DNA from: Ruminococcus sp.
GTDB taxonomy: Bacteria > Bacillota > Clostridia > Oscillospirales > Ruminococcaceae
Assembly: GCA_017529875.1 (NCBI GenBank)
Contig: JAFXNC010000008.1
Coordinates: forward strand, 1-64,000
DNA: 64,000 bases
Reading direction: 5' to 3'
A program made the position numbers and the translations under genes. The notes beneath the pieces were generated by a model. It did not search any database. It was not told where the DNA came from and saw nothing but the letters and a program-made list of their open reading frames with translations. Positions 23,872 to 32,436 of this stretch are shown piece after piece (within the stretch, counting starts at the first letter, position 1; each line of letters begins with the position of its first letter).

Positions 23872-25134
23872 ATGAGAACAGCAACCAACAACAGGACCTG
23901 GAAGAAGATCGCAGCATTCGCAATGTCACTGACCGTTATGTGCGGCGTAGCCGGAGCGCTGGGCAACAGCAACATCGGCTCCACATTCGTAGCCTCCGCC
24001 GAAGAAGCAGGGCTGCACGACGTGGACCAGCTCCATGTAGATGAGAACATAACCATTCTGCCCTGCCAGAACGGCAGCGTTACCGCTGAGCTGGTAGAGG
24101 GCGACGATCAGGAGTTCAACGCTATCCTGATCAAACCTGTTCCGGACGACGGCTACAAGGTAGCAGCGGTATATGTGAACGACGCACAGGTAGCGATCAA
24201 CGACAAGGACGAGTACCTGGTAGCATACGACGGCGGTCAGGTAACGATCACTGCCGACTTCGTTGAGGACGACGGCCTGGGCTTCGAGATCCTGGACTGC
24301 GATCACGGCACCGTTTCGGCTGAGCGGGTAGAGGACGACGATCAGGAGTTCAACGCAGTACTGGTAACAGCTACTCCCGACGAGGGCTACAAGCTGGCAG
24401 CAGTTTACGCCAACGGCGAGCAGGTAGCTATCAATGACCAGGACGAGTATGTTATCGACCTGGGCGCATACGGCGGTCAGACCGTTTACATCTCCGCTGA
24501 GTTCGTAGAGGACAACGGCGAGCGTTTCGAGGTCCTGGAGTGCGAGCACGGTCATATAGATACCGAGCTGGTAGAGGACGAGAACCAGGAGTTCAACGGC
24601 CTGAGAGTTATCCCTGTTCCCGATGAGGGCTACAAGCTTGCAGGAGTTTATGTAAATGGTATGCAGATGGCTATCAATGACTTTGACGACTACATCATCA
24701 ACCTGAGCGCATTCGACGGCGAGACCATTTACATCTCTGCTGAGTTCGTAGAGGACAACGGCGAGCCCTTCGAGATCGCTGAGTGCGAGCACGGCACCGT
24801 TAAGGCTGAGCTGGTAGAGGGCGACGATCAGGAGTTCAACGCTATCCTTATCACTCCTGTTCCCGATGCAGGCTACAAGGTAGAGGGCGTTTACATCAAC
24901 GGCGAGCAGATCGCTATCAACGACAAGGACGAGTACCTTGTAAGCCTCAGCTTCTATGAGGGCAAGCCCATCGTGATCTCCGCTAAGTTCGTAGCAGACG
25001 GCACCGACAAGGGCGATACCGGCACCAAGGGTGACGACACCGTGCCCAAGACCGGTGCAGCCGCAGCAGCAGGCCTCGGCGCAGCCGCCGCAGTAGCCGC
25101 AGCAGCAGTTATCATAGCCAGAAAGAGAAAGTGA
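23872..25134 (+). CDS. Sortase-type surface protein with four acidic InlB-B-like repeats
   Basis: The ATG at 23872 follows GGAGGA and precedes a signal peptide (MRTATNNRTWKKIAAFAMSL); an in-frame TTG at 23785 lies in the promoter. The 420-residue protein then has four repeats of about 80 residues, each with a core like VEDDDQEFNAVLVTATPDEG, then YKLAAVYANGEQVAIND and a YISAEFVED-type strand, resembling divergent InlB B-repeats. It ends with VPKTG, an Ala-rich hydrophobic stretch and RKRK, a variant LPXTG sorting signal. It is strongly acidic. Codon choice (many GTA, GCT, GCA) differs from the GCC/GTC-rich neighbours and suggests high expression. Binding partner unknown. Confidence 0.8.
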   Translation: MRTATNNRTWKKIAAFAMSLTVMCGVAGALGNSNIGSTFVASAEEAGLHDVDQLHVDENITILPCQNGSVTAELVEGDDQEFNAILIKPVPDDGYKVAAVYVNDAQVAINDKDEYLVAYDGGQVTITADFVEDDGLGFEILDCDHGTVSAERVEDDDQEFNAVLVTATPDEGYKLAAVYANGEQVAINDQDEYVIDLGAYGGQTVYISAEFVEDNGERFEVLECEHGHIDTELVEDENQEFNGLRVIPVPDEGYKLAGVYVNGMQMAINDFDDYIINLSAFDGETIYISAEFVEDNGEPFEIAECEHGTVKAELVEGDDQEFNAILITPVPDAGYKVEGVYINGEQIAINDKDEYLVSLSFYEGKPIVISAKFVADGTDKGDTGTKGDDTVPKTGAAAAAGLGAAAAVAAAAVIIARKRK

Positions 25135-25172
25135 TCATTCGGTTCCTCAGACTGTCTGTATAATTAACAGAG

Positions 25173-25213
25173 CCGGTATCCTTCCCGCCCGGGAGGGATG
25201 CCGGTTTGTTTTT
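25173..25213 (+). terminator. Terminator of the surface-protein gene
   Basis: CCGGTATCC at 25173-25181 pairs with GGATGCCGG (25196-25204; one G-U), enclosing a second TCCC/GGGA stem, followed by TTTGTTTTT. Confidence 0.85.
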
Positions 25214-25300
25214 GTATAAGCTGCGGAGTTCACGTCCGGCACCTGGTCGATCATTTTGTCGATGCCGTAAAGCTCGGTGACGCTGCCGGGATCACTCTGC

Positions 25301-25328
25301 TTGACATCCGGAAAAATATGGGTATAAT
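25301..25328 (+). promoter_or_regulatory. Sigma-A promoter of the CotH lipoprotein gene
   Basis: TTGACA (25301-25306), 16 bp, TATAAT (25323-25328), 49 bp before the start codon at 25378. The rest of 25135-25377 holds only the terminator of the preceding gene. Confidence 0.85.
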
Positions 25329-25377
25329 AAAACGTAGAAAGCTGCGGCAGCAGATGCCATGCAGGAAGGAGACCGAT

Positions 25378-27459
25378 ATGAGCAGAAGGATAACGGCGGT
25401 GCTGTGTGCCGCATTGATAGCGTTGGGGGCAGCCGGATGCAGCGAAAGCGCCTCCGGTGAGGATAGCTCTCAGGCGCAGCAGACCGTCTCTCAGGGGGAG
25501 GCCGGGTCTCAGGAGGAGAGCAAGCCCGGTGAGAGCATCAGGACTCAGCCCGAGGCCAAGCCCTCCAAGTACGACGGCAGCGTGCCCGCCGTCACCGCCG
25601 ACAGGGGCAGCGGCTTCTACGGCGATGAATTCGACCTGACCCTTACATCGTCGGAGGACACCTACATCTTCTACACCACCGACGGCTCCGACCCCACTAT
25701 GAACTCAGCTTTCTACTCCGGGGCGATACACATAAGCGACAGGTCTGACGACAAGAACGTGCTCTCCGCCAAGACAGGCATCAGCGCCTCCAACGACTAC
25801 CTGCCCACCAAAAAGCAGGTGAAGAAGGGCACCGTCATCAAGGCGGCGGCCTTCAGGGAGGACGGTTCCCGGGGGGATATATTCTGCGGCTCCTACTTTG
25901 TGGGGATAGACCGGGAAAAGCAGTACCGGGATGTGCCGATAATCTCCATAACCGTTGACGAGGACTATTTCTACGACTACGACACCGGCATATATGTCCT
26001 GGGCAAGCGCCACGACGAATGGCTGGAGGAGGACAAGAAGAACAAGTATCTTGACGGCTGGCAGCATCAGGGCAATTACTCGCTGAGGGGCAAAGAATGG
26101 GAGCGCCCCGCCAACGTGGAGCTCATCGAGGCGGACGGCAGCATAGGCTTTTCCCAGGTGCTGGGAGTGAGGATAAAGGGCGGCGCCTCCCGCAACGATG
26201 CCCAGAAGTCCCTGAAATTCACCGCCCGTGAGGAATACGGCGCCAAGAACATAAAGTATGAGCTGATCCCGGACAATATGCGCTCCGACGGCTCCGGCAT
26301 CGTGGATAAGTATAAATCTTTTGCCATACGCAACGGCGGCAACGACAACAATTACGCCAAGATACGCGACCCCCTGCTCCAGGAGCTGGTGGAAGACCGG
26401 GACTTTGAGACGATGCAGTACCGCCCCTGTGTGGCCTTCATCAACGGCGAATACTGGGGGCTCTACACCATTATCGAGGACTACACCGACAACTACTTCG
26501 CCAACAACTACAACCTGGAAAGCGACAACGTGGTGGTCGTCAAGCGGGGCGAGGTGGAGGAAGGTCAGGATGAGGACATCGGGCTCTACAAGGAGATGCG
26601 GGACTTCATAAACAAAAACGACATGAGCGACCCCGACAACTACAAGAAGGCCGAGGCCATGCTTGATATGCAGGGCTTCGCGGAGTACTGCGCTTTTGAA
26701 ATATACATCAACAACGAGGACAGCCTTTTCAAGAACGACAACAACTGGCGTATGTGGCGGGTGCGCACTCCCTCCGGGGACTGCGAGCAGGCCGACGGCA
26801 GGTGGAGGATGGCGGTCTACGACGTGGATTTCTCCACCGGCATCTACACCGGCGGAGGAAATACAGGCTCGTCGTTTCTGCCCCAGGCCCTCAGCGGCAA
26901 GGGCTTCAAGGACTATCAGATAGCTAAAATGGTCAGCTCCCTCTGCGCCAACGAGAAGTTCAAAATGATCTTCGCCAACGCCCTGCTGGATATGCGCAAT
27001 TTCAACTTCGAGGAGATCCGGGTATGGGAGCGCCTCGCGGCCATGTCTCAGATATACATCGACCTGACCCCCGAGACCGCCGCCCGCTTCGGTCCCGATT
27101 ACGTCACCAAAAACGGCTTTTTGGAGGGCAAGATCAGCGAGCTCAAGAAGTATCTTAACAAGCGCTGCACCGTCTTCCCCAACATCGTGCAGACCAACAT
27201 GGATCTGGGTAAGCTCCGTAAAGTGACGATCAAGCCCGGCGATGGGACAGTCCGTGTGAACACGACTGATACCGAGCCCGGCAGGGAATACGAGAACTAC
27301 TACCTCTCCGGCTGCCCGGTGACGATGACGGCGCAGGCTCCCGAGGGCAAGCGGTTCGTGCGCTGGGAGGTCTCGGGCATCAAGCTCGCCGACGAGACCG
27401 CGCAGACGATCGAGTTCGCCCCCGGCGCCGACTGCGAGATCAGCCCGGTGTTTGAATAA
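25378..27459 (+). CDS. CotH kinase family lipoprotein
   Basis: The start at 25378 (MSRRITAVLCAALIALGAAG) gives a type II signal peptide with lipobox Cys21; longer in-frame starts overlap the promoter. After a Gln/Ser/Glu linker there is a chitobiase/HexA C-terminal-like domain (FYGDEFDLTLTSSEDTYIFY, TTDGSDPT), then the CotH domain (about 180-560) with SFAIRNGGNDNNY, AFINGEYWGLYTIIED and MAVYDVDFSTGIY, where the late Asp pair fits a metal site. The last 70 residues look like an InlB B-type repeat (YYLSGCPVTMTAQAPEGKRF). Spore-coat CotH is a protein kinase, but many clostridial homologues are surface or cellulosome proteins; the target here is unknown. 693 residues. Confidence 0.85.
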   Translation: MSRRITAVLCAALIALGAAGCSESASGEDSSQAQQTVSQGEAGSQEESKPGESIRTQPEAKPSKYDGSVPAVTADRGSGFYGDEFDLTLTSSEDTYIFYTTDGSDPTMNSAFYSGAIHISDRSDDKNVLSAKTGISASNDYLPTKKQVKKGTVIKAAAFREDGSRGDIFCGSYFVGIDREKQYRDVPIISITVDEDYFYDYDTGIYVLGKRHDEWLEEDKKNKYLDGWQHQGNYSLRGKEWERPANVELIEADGSIGFSQVLGVRIKGGASRNDAQKSLKFTAREEYGAKNIKYELIPDNMRSDGSGIVDKYKSFAIRNGGNDNNYAKIRDPLLQELVEDRDFETMQYRPCVAFINGEYWGLYTIIEDYTDNYFANNYNLESDNVVVVKRGEVEEGQDEDIGLYKEMRDFINKNDMSDPDNYKKAEAMLDMQGFAEYCAFEIYINNEDSLFKNDNNWRMWRVRTPSGDCEQADGRWRMAVYDVDFSTGIYTGGGNTGSSFLPQALSGKGFKDYQIAKMVSSLCANEKFKMIFANALLDMRNFNFEEIRVWERLAAMSQIYIDLTPETAARFGPDYVTKNGFLEGKISELKKYLNKRCTVFPNIVQTNMDLGKLRKVTIKPGDGTVRVNTTDTEPGREYENYYLSGCPVTMTAQAPEGKRFVRWEVSGIKLADETAQTIEFAPGADCEISPVFE

Positions 27460-27468
27460 GGTGCCGTC

Positions 27469-27496
27469 TTGACAAACGGCTGATATTTGGTATAAT
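27469..27496 (+). promoter_or_regulatory. Distal promoter upstream of purC
   Basis: TTGACA (27469-27474), 16 bp, TATAAT (27491-27496), only 9 bp after the cotH-type stop. Confidence 0.8.
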
Positions 27497-27552
27497 GGTT
27501 ACTGGGGCGGCAGGCTGGGAGAATTATTCACATCATTTCAAAAAAACGGTTA

Positions 27553-27581
27553 TTGAACACAGCGCTTTACTCTGCTATAAT
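27553..27581 (+). promoter_or_regulatory. Proximal promoter upstream of purC
   Basis: TTGAAC (27553-27558), 17 bp, TATAAT (27576-27581). Together with the promoter at 27469 it forms a tandem pair; the leader from here to purC is about 70 nt and shows no purine riboswitch-like fold by eye. Confidence 0.75.
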
Positions 27582-27657
27582 AGAGTACAGACGGAGGCGC
27601 CGTGAAGCTCATGCCCCGGTTCATATCGCAGAAAAGAAAGGCTAAGAGGTGTTTATC

Positions 27658-28515
27658 ATGAAGAAGATCATTTCAGGCAAGGTAAGAGAAGTTTTCGAGA
27701 CCGATGAGGGTCAGCTGGTGCTGGTCACCACCGACAGGATCTCAGCATTTGACGTTATCCTCGATTCCACTATCCCCGGCAAGGGCAAGGCCCTCAATCA
27801 GATCGCCCTTTACTGGTTCGAGCTCACCAAGGACATCGTTCCCAACCACATCATCTCGGACAAGCTCTCGGATATGCCCAAGGAATTTGCCGACGAGGAG
27901 CAGTTCGGCGGCAGGACCATCATGACCAAGAAGCTGAAAATGCTCCCCTATGAGTTCATCGTAAGAGGCTATATGTTCGGCAGTATGTGGGAGGAGTACA
28001 AGAAGACCAAGACCTTCTGCGGACAGCCTGTTGAAGGCGAGTATGTTCAGGCGCAGAAGCTTGCCGCTCCCATGGTAACACCCTCCGTGAAGAACACCGA
28101 GGGTCACGACGAAAACATCACCCTTGACAGGCTGAGAGCCGAGATCGGCACCGAGGAAGCCGACAGGATCGCCGATATCTGCGTGAAGATATACAACAAG
28201 TGCTATGAGGACGCACAGAAGAAGGGTCTCATCATCGCCGACACCAAGTTCGAGTTCGGCTATGACGAGAACGGCGTGCTCACCCTCGGCGACGAGGTGA
28301 TGACCCCCGATTCCAGCCGCTTCTGGGCAGCCGGGGAGTACAAGACCGGCGTTTCCCCCAGATCCTACGACAAGCAGTTCGTCCGCGACTGGCTCATCGA
28401 GAACAAGCTCAACGGCGTTACCCCCGCTCCCAAGCTCCCCGAGGATATCGTGGAGAACACCGCAAGGCTCTACAAGGAGTGCTTCACCAAGATCACCGGC
28501 AAGGCTGAGTACTGA
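27658..28515 (+). CDS. purC: Phosphoribosylaminoimidazole-succinocarboxamide synthase PurC
   Basis: PurC (SAICAR synthetase) joins CAIR with aspartate using ATP, in de novo purine synthesis. The ATG at 27658 follows AAGAGG; a GTG three codons earlier lies too near that site. The 285-residue protein is of the longer class, with SGKVREVFETDEGQLVLV, the conserved TDRISAFDVIL, VRGYMFGSMWEEY, LIIADTKFEFGYDENG and DEVMTPDSSRFW. It stands alone, not in a pur operon, and has a tandem promoter and a terminator of its own. Confidence 0.97.
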   Translation: MKKIISGKVREVFETDEGQLVLVTTDRISAFDVILDSTIPGKGKALNQIALYWFELTKDIVPNHIISDKLSDMPKEFADEEQFGGRTIMTKKLKMLPYEFIVRGYMFGSMWEEYKKTKTFCGQPVEGEYVQAQKLAAPMVTPSVKNTEGHDENITLDRLRAEIGTEEADRIADICVKIYNKCYEDAQKKGLIIADTKFEFGYDENGVLTLGDEVMTPDSSRFWAAGEYKTGVSPRSYDKQFVRDWLIENKLNGVTPAPKLPEDIVENTARLYKECFTKITGKAEY

Positions 28516-28529
28516 TAGCATAACAAAAA

Positions 28530-28566
28530 CCCCTGCCTCTGTTTTCGGAGGCAGGGGATATTTTTA
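28530..28566. terminator. Bidirectional terminator between purC and the serine hydrolase gene
   Basis: CCCCTGCCTC (28530-28539) and GAGGCAGGGG (28548-28557) form a perfect 10-bp stem, with T-rich tracts on both sides (ATATTTTT on the plus strand, GTTTTTG on the minus strand). It serves the two convergent genes. Confidence 0.9.
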
Positions 28567-28568
28567 TG

Positions 28569-29711
28569 TCACAGCCCCGCAAATACAGCGTTCACAGCGC
28601 ATCTTGCAAGGCGGGAGGTGCCGGCTCCGCACCGCTGTAAGAACAGCGTCACCGATACTTTTTCAAAGGGGTCGCAGAGCAGGAAGGTGCCTGTCCAGCC
28701 GTCCCAGCCGAAGGAGCCCTCAGAGGCCAGCAGCCCCGAGAGATCCCGGTCTTCCAGGACGCGCATCAGGTGGGCATAGCCAAAGCCCCTGACGGAATCC
28801 CAGTTGAGGGTGGTCTTCTGTCCGGCGGAGAGGCCGTTTTTGGTCAGGAACTCAAGGGTCTTCCTGCCGAGGATGCCGGCCTTGCCGGTGGAGAGCTCGG
28901 CTCCCAGCTTAGCGTAATCCGCCGCCGTGGAGAACAGTCCCGCCCCCCCCGACAGGAAGGCCGGTCTGCTGTCATAGTCGTAGATGCAGAGATTAACATA
29001 GCCGGGCTTTTTCGGAGTCTCGCCGGCACACTCGTACAGCACCGCCAGCCGGTCACGCTTGTCCTGCGGTACGAAAAACGCCGTATCGCTCATGCCCAGG
29101 GGGTCGAAGACGTTGGCCTTCATGTAATCGTCCAGCGGGGTGTCAGCCACCTTTTCGATGAGCGCACCCAGTACGTCGGCGGAGGAGCCGTACATCCACT
29201 CCTGCCCGGCGGGGTACATCAGAGCGCACTTGCCCGCCTCCGAGGCGAACTCCTGAGTGGTCATGGACTTGCCCTCCCGGATGCTCTCGTCCAGGCGCCC
29301 CCAGAGGGAGGACATCATCTCGCCGCCGGGGCGTTCATCTCCGGGGTAGGGTATGCCGGAGGTCATGTTCAGCAGGTCGCGTATCCTCACCGGGGGGCTG
29401 GGGAGCTTTTCGTTGTCCCGGATATAATAGGGGTTGGCAAAGGTGGGGTAGTACCATGCCAGCTCGTCCGAGGTGTCCAGCTTGCCCTGCTCGATGAGCT
29501 TCATAGCGCACACGGCGGTGACTATTTTGGAGCAGGAGAATGCCCGGCAGACGGTGTATTCGTTGAACGCTTTATTATTCTCAACGTCGCTGAGGCCGGC
29601 GCTGTGGGAGAAGACCCTCTCGCCGTCCCTGGTAACGACCAGGGCTGCGCCGTTCTCCGAGCGGGACGCAACGGCGTCATCGACTGCTTTGGCTGCGTAT
29701 TTAAGATCCAT
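28569..29711 (-). CDS. Serine hydrolase of the beta-lactamase / penicillin-binding-protein fold
   Basis: The ATG at 29711 follows AGGACGGAG; upstream in-frame starts fall in the promoter. The 380-residue protein has no signal peptide. The family motifs are CRAFSCSKIVTAV (SxxK, with catalytic Ser and Lys), the Tyr region MYPAGQEWMYGSSADVLG and a late GWDGWTGTF (equivalent of the KTG/HTG box). It belongs to the class C beta-lactamase-like esterase group (Pfam Beta-lactamase), often cytosolic esterases or peptidases; resistance activity should not be assumed. Single gene with own promoter. Confidence 0.85.
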   Translation of the reverse strand: MDLKYAAKAVDDAVASRSENGAALVVTRDGERVFSHSAGLSDVENNKAFNEYTVCRAFSCSKIVTAVCAMKLIEQGKLDTSDELAWYYPTFANPYYIRDNEKLPSPPVRIRDLLNMTSGIPYPGDERPGGEMMSSLWGRLDESIREGKSMTTQEFASEAGKCALMYPAGQEWMYGSSADVLGALIEKVADTPLDDYMKANVFDPLGMSDTAFFVPQDKRDRLAVLYECAGETPKKPGYVNLCIYDYDSRPAFLSGGAGLFSTAADYAKLGAELSTGKAGILGRKTLEFLTKNGLSAGQKTTLNWDSVRGFGYAHLMRVLEDRDLSGLLASEGSFGWDGWTGTFLLCDPFEKVSVTLFLQRCGAGTSRLARCAVNAVFAGL

Positions 29712-29754
29712 AATAACTCCGTCCTTTCTGTATAGTCGGGTACTGTCTATCTGA

Positions 29755-29783
29755 ATTATACACCATGCCGCTGCGGTTGTCAA
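29755..29783 (-). promoter_or_regulatory. Sigma-A promoter of the serine hydrolase gene
   Basis: On the minus strand TTGACA (29783-29778), 17 bp, TATAAT (29760-29755). It is back to back with the promoter at 29841-29869. Confidence 0.85.
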
Positions 29784-29840
29784 TCGTGAAATAGAAAACC
29801 GGATCATGATATGCCGGTTTAAAAAATTTATACAAAGCCC

Positions 29841-29869
29841 TTGACAAGCGGGAAGTATTGTAGTATAAT
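29841..29869 (+). promoter_or_regulatory. Strong sigma-A promoter of the 51-residue peptide gene
   Basis: Consensus TTGACA (29841-29846), 17 bp, TATAAT (29864-29869). Transcription from here covers the small peptide gene and meets a terminator at 30102, ahead of the ABC transporter genes. Confidence 0.88.
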
Positions 29870-29916
29870 GTCAGGGACGTCAGTTCAAAATACTTTTAAG
29901 GAAAGGAGAGCTCAAC

Positions 29917-30072
29917 ATGACAAACGCTGTTATCACCGTTAAGTTCGCTGCTGCTGCGGCTATGATCGCTGCTGTTGATGCAAGGGTCAATGCTGTCACC
30001 GCGAAGACCGCTGATATCACAAATGAGAATAAGTACGCATATGTCGGAAGGCTCTCCGGGGACAGTCTGTAA
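29917..30072 (+). CDS. Small Ala-rich peptide (51 residues), no known family
   Basis: The start at 29917 follows AAGGAAAGGAG with 8 nt spacing, behind a consensus promoter, so translation is very likely. The peptide starts MTNAVITVKFAAAAAMIAAV and ends with YAYVGRLSGDSL. Residues 3-30 form an Ala/Val-rich amphipathic or mildly hydrophobic helix; the rest is polar. There are 13 Ala codons: nine GCT and no GCC, unlike the GCC-rich neighbours, as expected for a highly expressed gene. There is no double-glycine leader, Cys, or signal-peptidase site. It could be a secreted or regulatory peptide linked to the ABC pair downstream, a structural peptide, or a leader peptide; I cannot decide. Confidence 0.7.
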   Translation: MTNAVITVKFAAAAAMIAAVDARVNAVTAKTADITNENKYAYVGRLSGDSL

Positions 30073-30101
30073 CGCTGTCTTTAGGTAGGTCTGTTATGCC
30101 T

Positions 30102-30127
30102 CCGGCCTTTGCGGCCGGGGGTTTTTT
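30102..30127 (+). terminator. Terminator after the 51-residue peptide gene
   Basis: CCGGCC (30102-30107) and GGCCGG (30113-30118) form a GC-only stem followed by GGG and six T. No other promoter is evident between it and the ABC gene at 30154, so the transporter operon may depend on read-through. Confidence 0.85.
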
Positions 30128-30153
30128 GTATTTCCCGGAAAGGGGGTAATAAC

Positions 30154-32424
30154 ATGAAATATTTCGATCTGCTGGCTCCGCTCATCGAAGGCGAGCTGCA
30201 AAAGCGCGGCGTCATGACGGAGCAGCTCAGATACTGCGTCAAGGCGGACCTTGACGGCGAAGGCCGGTATATCGACGTCTACATCACCTTCACCGACAAG
30301 GCTCTGAGCATCATCTCGGGCTATGAGCACTACGACAAGCTCAAGCGCGGGGAAAAACGCCGGAGCATGAGCCGCTTTGACGTGAGCAGCTACGATGAGA
30401 CGGCTATGGACAGCATCAAGAGGATGTACGTTGACCGCTATGCCGACTCGGCACGGCTGATGATAGAGCCCAAAGAGGGAGAGGACTTCCCCGTGGCGCG
30501 GTTCTCGCTGGGCTTCTCGGACAAGTTCGAGAAGTTCTGCGACAGGGTCAACAAGACCGTAAACGGCGAGGAGATAGACGACACCCTGCTGGAGGGGGTC
30601 AAGACCCATTGTCCGGTCTGCGGCGAGCGCTACCCCGACCCTAACAGGCCGGTCTGTCCCCGGTGCGTGGACAGGCGCTCGGTGTTCATAAGGCTTTTGA
30701 AAATATTCGGAGAGTTCAAGTGGGCGGTGGGGCTGATCCTGCTGACCATTATACTCAGCAACGTCTTCGCGGTGCTGACGCCTATCTTCGGGGCGCAGAT
30801 GTTCTACGACCAGGTGCTCACCGAGGGGGGCAAGTACTACGGGGAGCTGTTGATGATAGTTCTGCTGCTGCTGGCGGTGAACCTGGCCTCGCTGCTGATG
30901 AAGGTGGTCTCGGGCATCATAACCTCAAAGGTGGTGCCTGTGGTGACTCACCGGCTCAGGGTCAAGATCTTCTCCTCCATGCAGCGGCTGTCGCTGGATT
31001 TCTTCACCAGCAAGCAGACCGGCTCGCTTATGTCGAGAGTTGACCGGGACAGCAGCAACATCTACTGGTTCTTCACCGACATAGTCCCCTACGGTCTGAC
31101 CAACGTGGTCAAGATCATAGGCATAGCCGTGATAATGGTGATACTGTCGCCGCTGCTCTCCATAGGGATCATACTGACTATTTCCGTCATCGAGGTGGTG
31201 CAGCACAGGTTCTACCGCAGCCAGCGCAAGCTCTACCGCAAGTACGACGTAGCCATGCGCTCGGCGAACTCGGTGCTCTCGGACGCCATGAACGGTCAGA
31301 GGGTGGTCAAGGCCTTCTCCAACGAGCAGCGTGAGATAGACCGCTACTCAAAGCGAAACACCGACGCCTTTAACATCAACACCCACATCAACAGCCGGAT
31401 AGCAAATACTGTTCCGGTGATCTGGACGTTCTACCGCATCATCAACAAGCTGGCCTTCTGCCTGGGGGCGGTGCTGGTCATCAAGGGGTACATACTTTTC
31501 GGAGCGCTGTCAGCGCTGCTGTCCTACACCGAGATGGCCTACGACCCTATCAATTTCTTCACCTGGATCGGCGACCGCTGGGCAAGGTGCATGGACGCAG
31601 CCTCGCGGATGTTCGAGATAATCGACGCCCTGCCCTCTGTCAAAGAGGCGGAGGAGCCTGTCCGGCTGGAAAAGGTGAGGGGCGAGATCGAGCTTAAAAA
31701 CGTCTCCTTCGAGTACGAGGCGGGAAGGCCAGTCATCAAGGGCCTCAGCATGAAGGTGGAGGCGGGGCAGATGTTCGGCATCGTAGGCAAGACCGGCGCC
31801 GGCAAGTCCACCATCATCAACCTGATCGCACGGCTATACGACGTCACCGGGGGAGAGATCACCATAGACGGCGTACCCATAAGAAAGCTGGCTGTGGCCG
31901 ACCTGCGCCGGAGCATAGGCATAGTCTCTCAGGAGACCTTCCTGTTCATGGGGACTATCGCCGACAACATACGTTACGCGAACCCCGACGCCACCATGGA
32001 GGAGGTCATCGAGGCGGCGAAGAACGCCAACGCCCACGAATTCATAACCCGCCTGCCGGACAGCTACAACACCCGCATCGGCGAGGGAGGGGTATCCCTG
32101 TCGGGCGGCGAGAAGCAGCGCATATCCATAGCCCGGGCGATCATACAGAAACCGGAGATACTCATTCTCGACGAAGCTACGGCCTCAATGGACACCCGCA
32201 CCGAGCGCAGGATACAGGCTGCCATAGACAGACTAAAGCAGGGCAGGACGATAATCTCTATCGCCCACAGGCTCTCCACCCTGCGGGACGCGGACAGGCT
32301 CTGCGTCATCGAAAACGGAGAGCTGAAAGAAAGCGGCACCCACGACGAGCTTATCAAGCAGAGAGGCAAATACTTTGAGCTCTACAAGCTCCAGTACGAG
32401 GCGCTGAAATTCATCAATGACTAA
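30154..32424 (+). CDS. ABC exporter half-transporter with N-terminal zinc ribbon
   Basis: The ATG at 30154 follows AAAGGGGG. The 756-residue protein has an unusual cytosolic N-terminal region of about 190 residues: a PH-like part (YCVKADLDGEGRYIDVYITF) and then a zinc ribbon with HCPVCGERYP and CPRC (Cys at about 153, 156, 168, 171). The standard exporter follows: six membrane segments (about 190-480) and the ATPase domain with Walker A GKTGAGKST (about 544), signature LSGGEKQRISIA (about 649), Walker B ILILDEATASMD and AHRLST. It has no C39 peptidase domain. It probably pairs with the second exporter at 33005 as a heterodimer. Substrate unknown. Confidence 0.85.
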   Translation: MKYFDLLAPLIEGELQKRGVMTEQLRYCVKADLDGEGRYIDVYITFTDKALSIISGYEHYDKLKRGEKRRSMSRFDVSSYDETAMDSIKRMYVDRYADSARLMIEPKEGEDFPVARFSLGFSDKFEKFCDRVNKTVNGEEIDDTLLEGVKTHCPVCGERYPDPNRPVCPRCVDRRSVFIRLLKIFGEFKWAVGLILLTIILSNVFAVLTPIFGAQMFYDQVLTEGGKYYGELLMIVLLLLAVNLASLLMKVVSGIITSKVVPVVTHRLRVKIFSSMQRLSLDFFTSKQTGSLMSRVDRDSSNIYWFFTDIVPYGLTNVVKIIGIAVIMVILSPLLSIGIILTISVIEVVQHRFYRSQRKLYRKYDVAMRSANSVLSDAMNGQRVVKAFSNEQREIDRYSKRNTDAFNINTHINSRIANTVPVIWTFYRIINKLAFCLGAVLVIKGYILFGALSALLSYTEMAYDPINFFTWIGDRWARCMDAASRMFEIIDALPSVKEAEEPVRLEKVRGEIELKNVSFEYEAGRPVIKGLSMKVEAGQMFGIVGKTGAGKSTIINLIARLYDVTGGEITIDGVPIRKLAVADLRRSIGIVSQETFLFMGTIADNIRYANPDATMEEVIEAAKNANAHEFITRLPDSYNTRIGEGGVSLSGGEKQRISIARAIIQKPEILILDEATASMDTRTERRIQAAIDRLKQGRTIISIAHRLSTLRDADRLCVIENGELKESGTHDELIKQRGKYFELYKLQYEALKFIND

Positions 32425-32436
32425 GGAGGCGACGAT

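Noticed and set aside
27582-27657. Purine riboswitch before purC
   Set aside because: The leader is short and lacks the paired loops and terminator expected.
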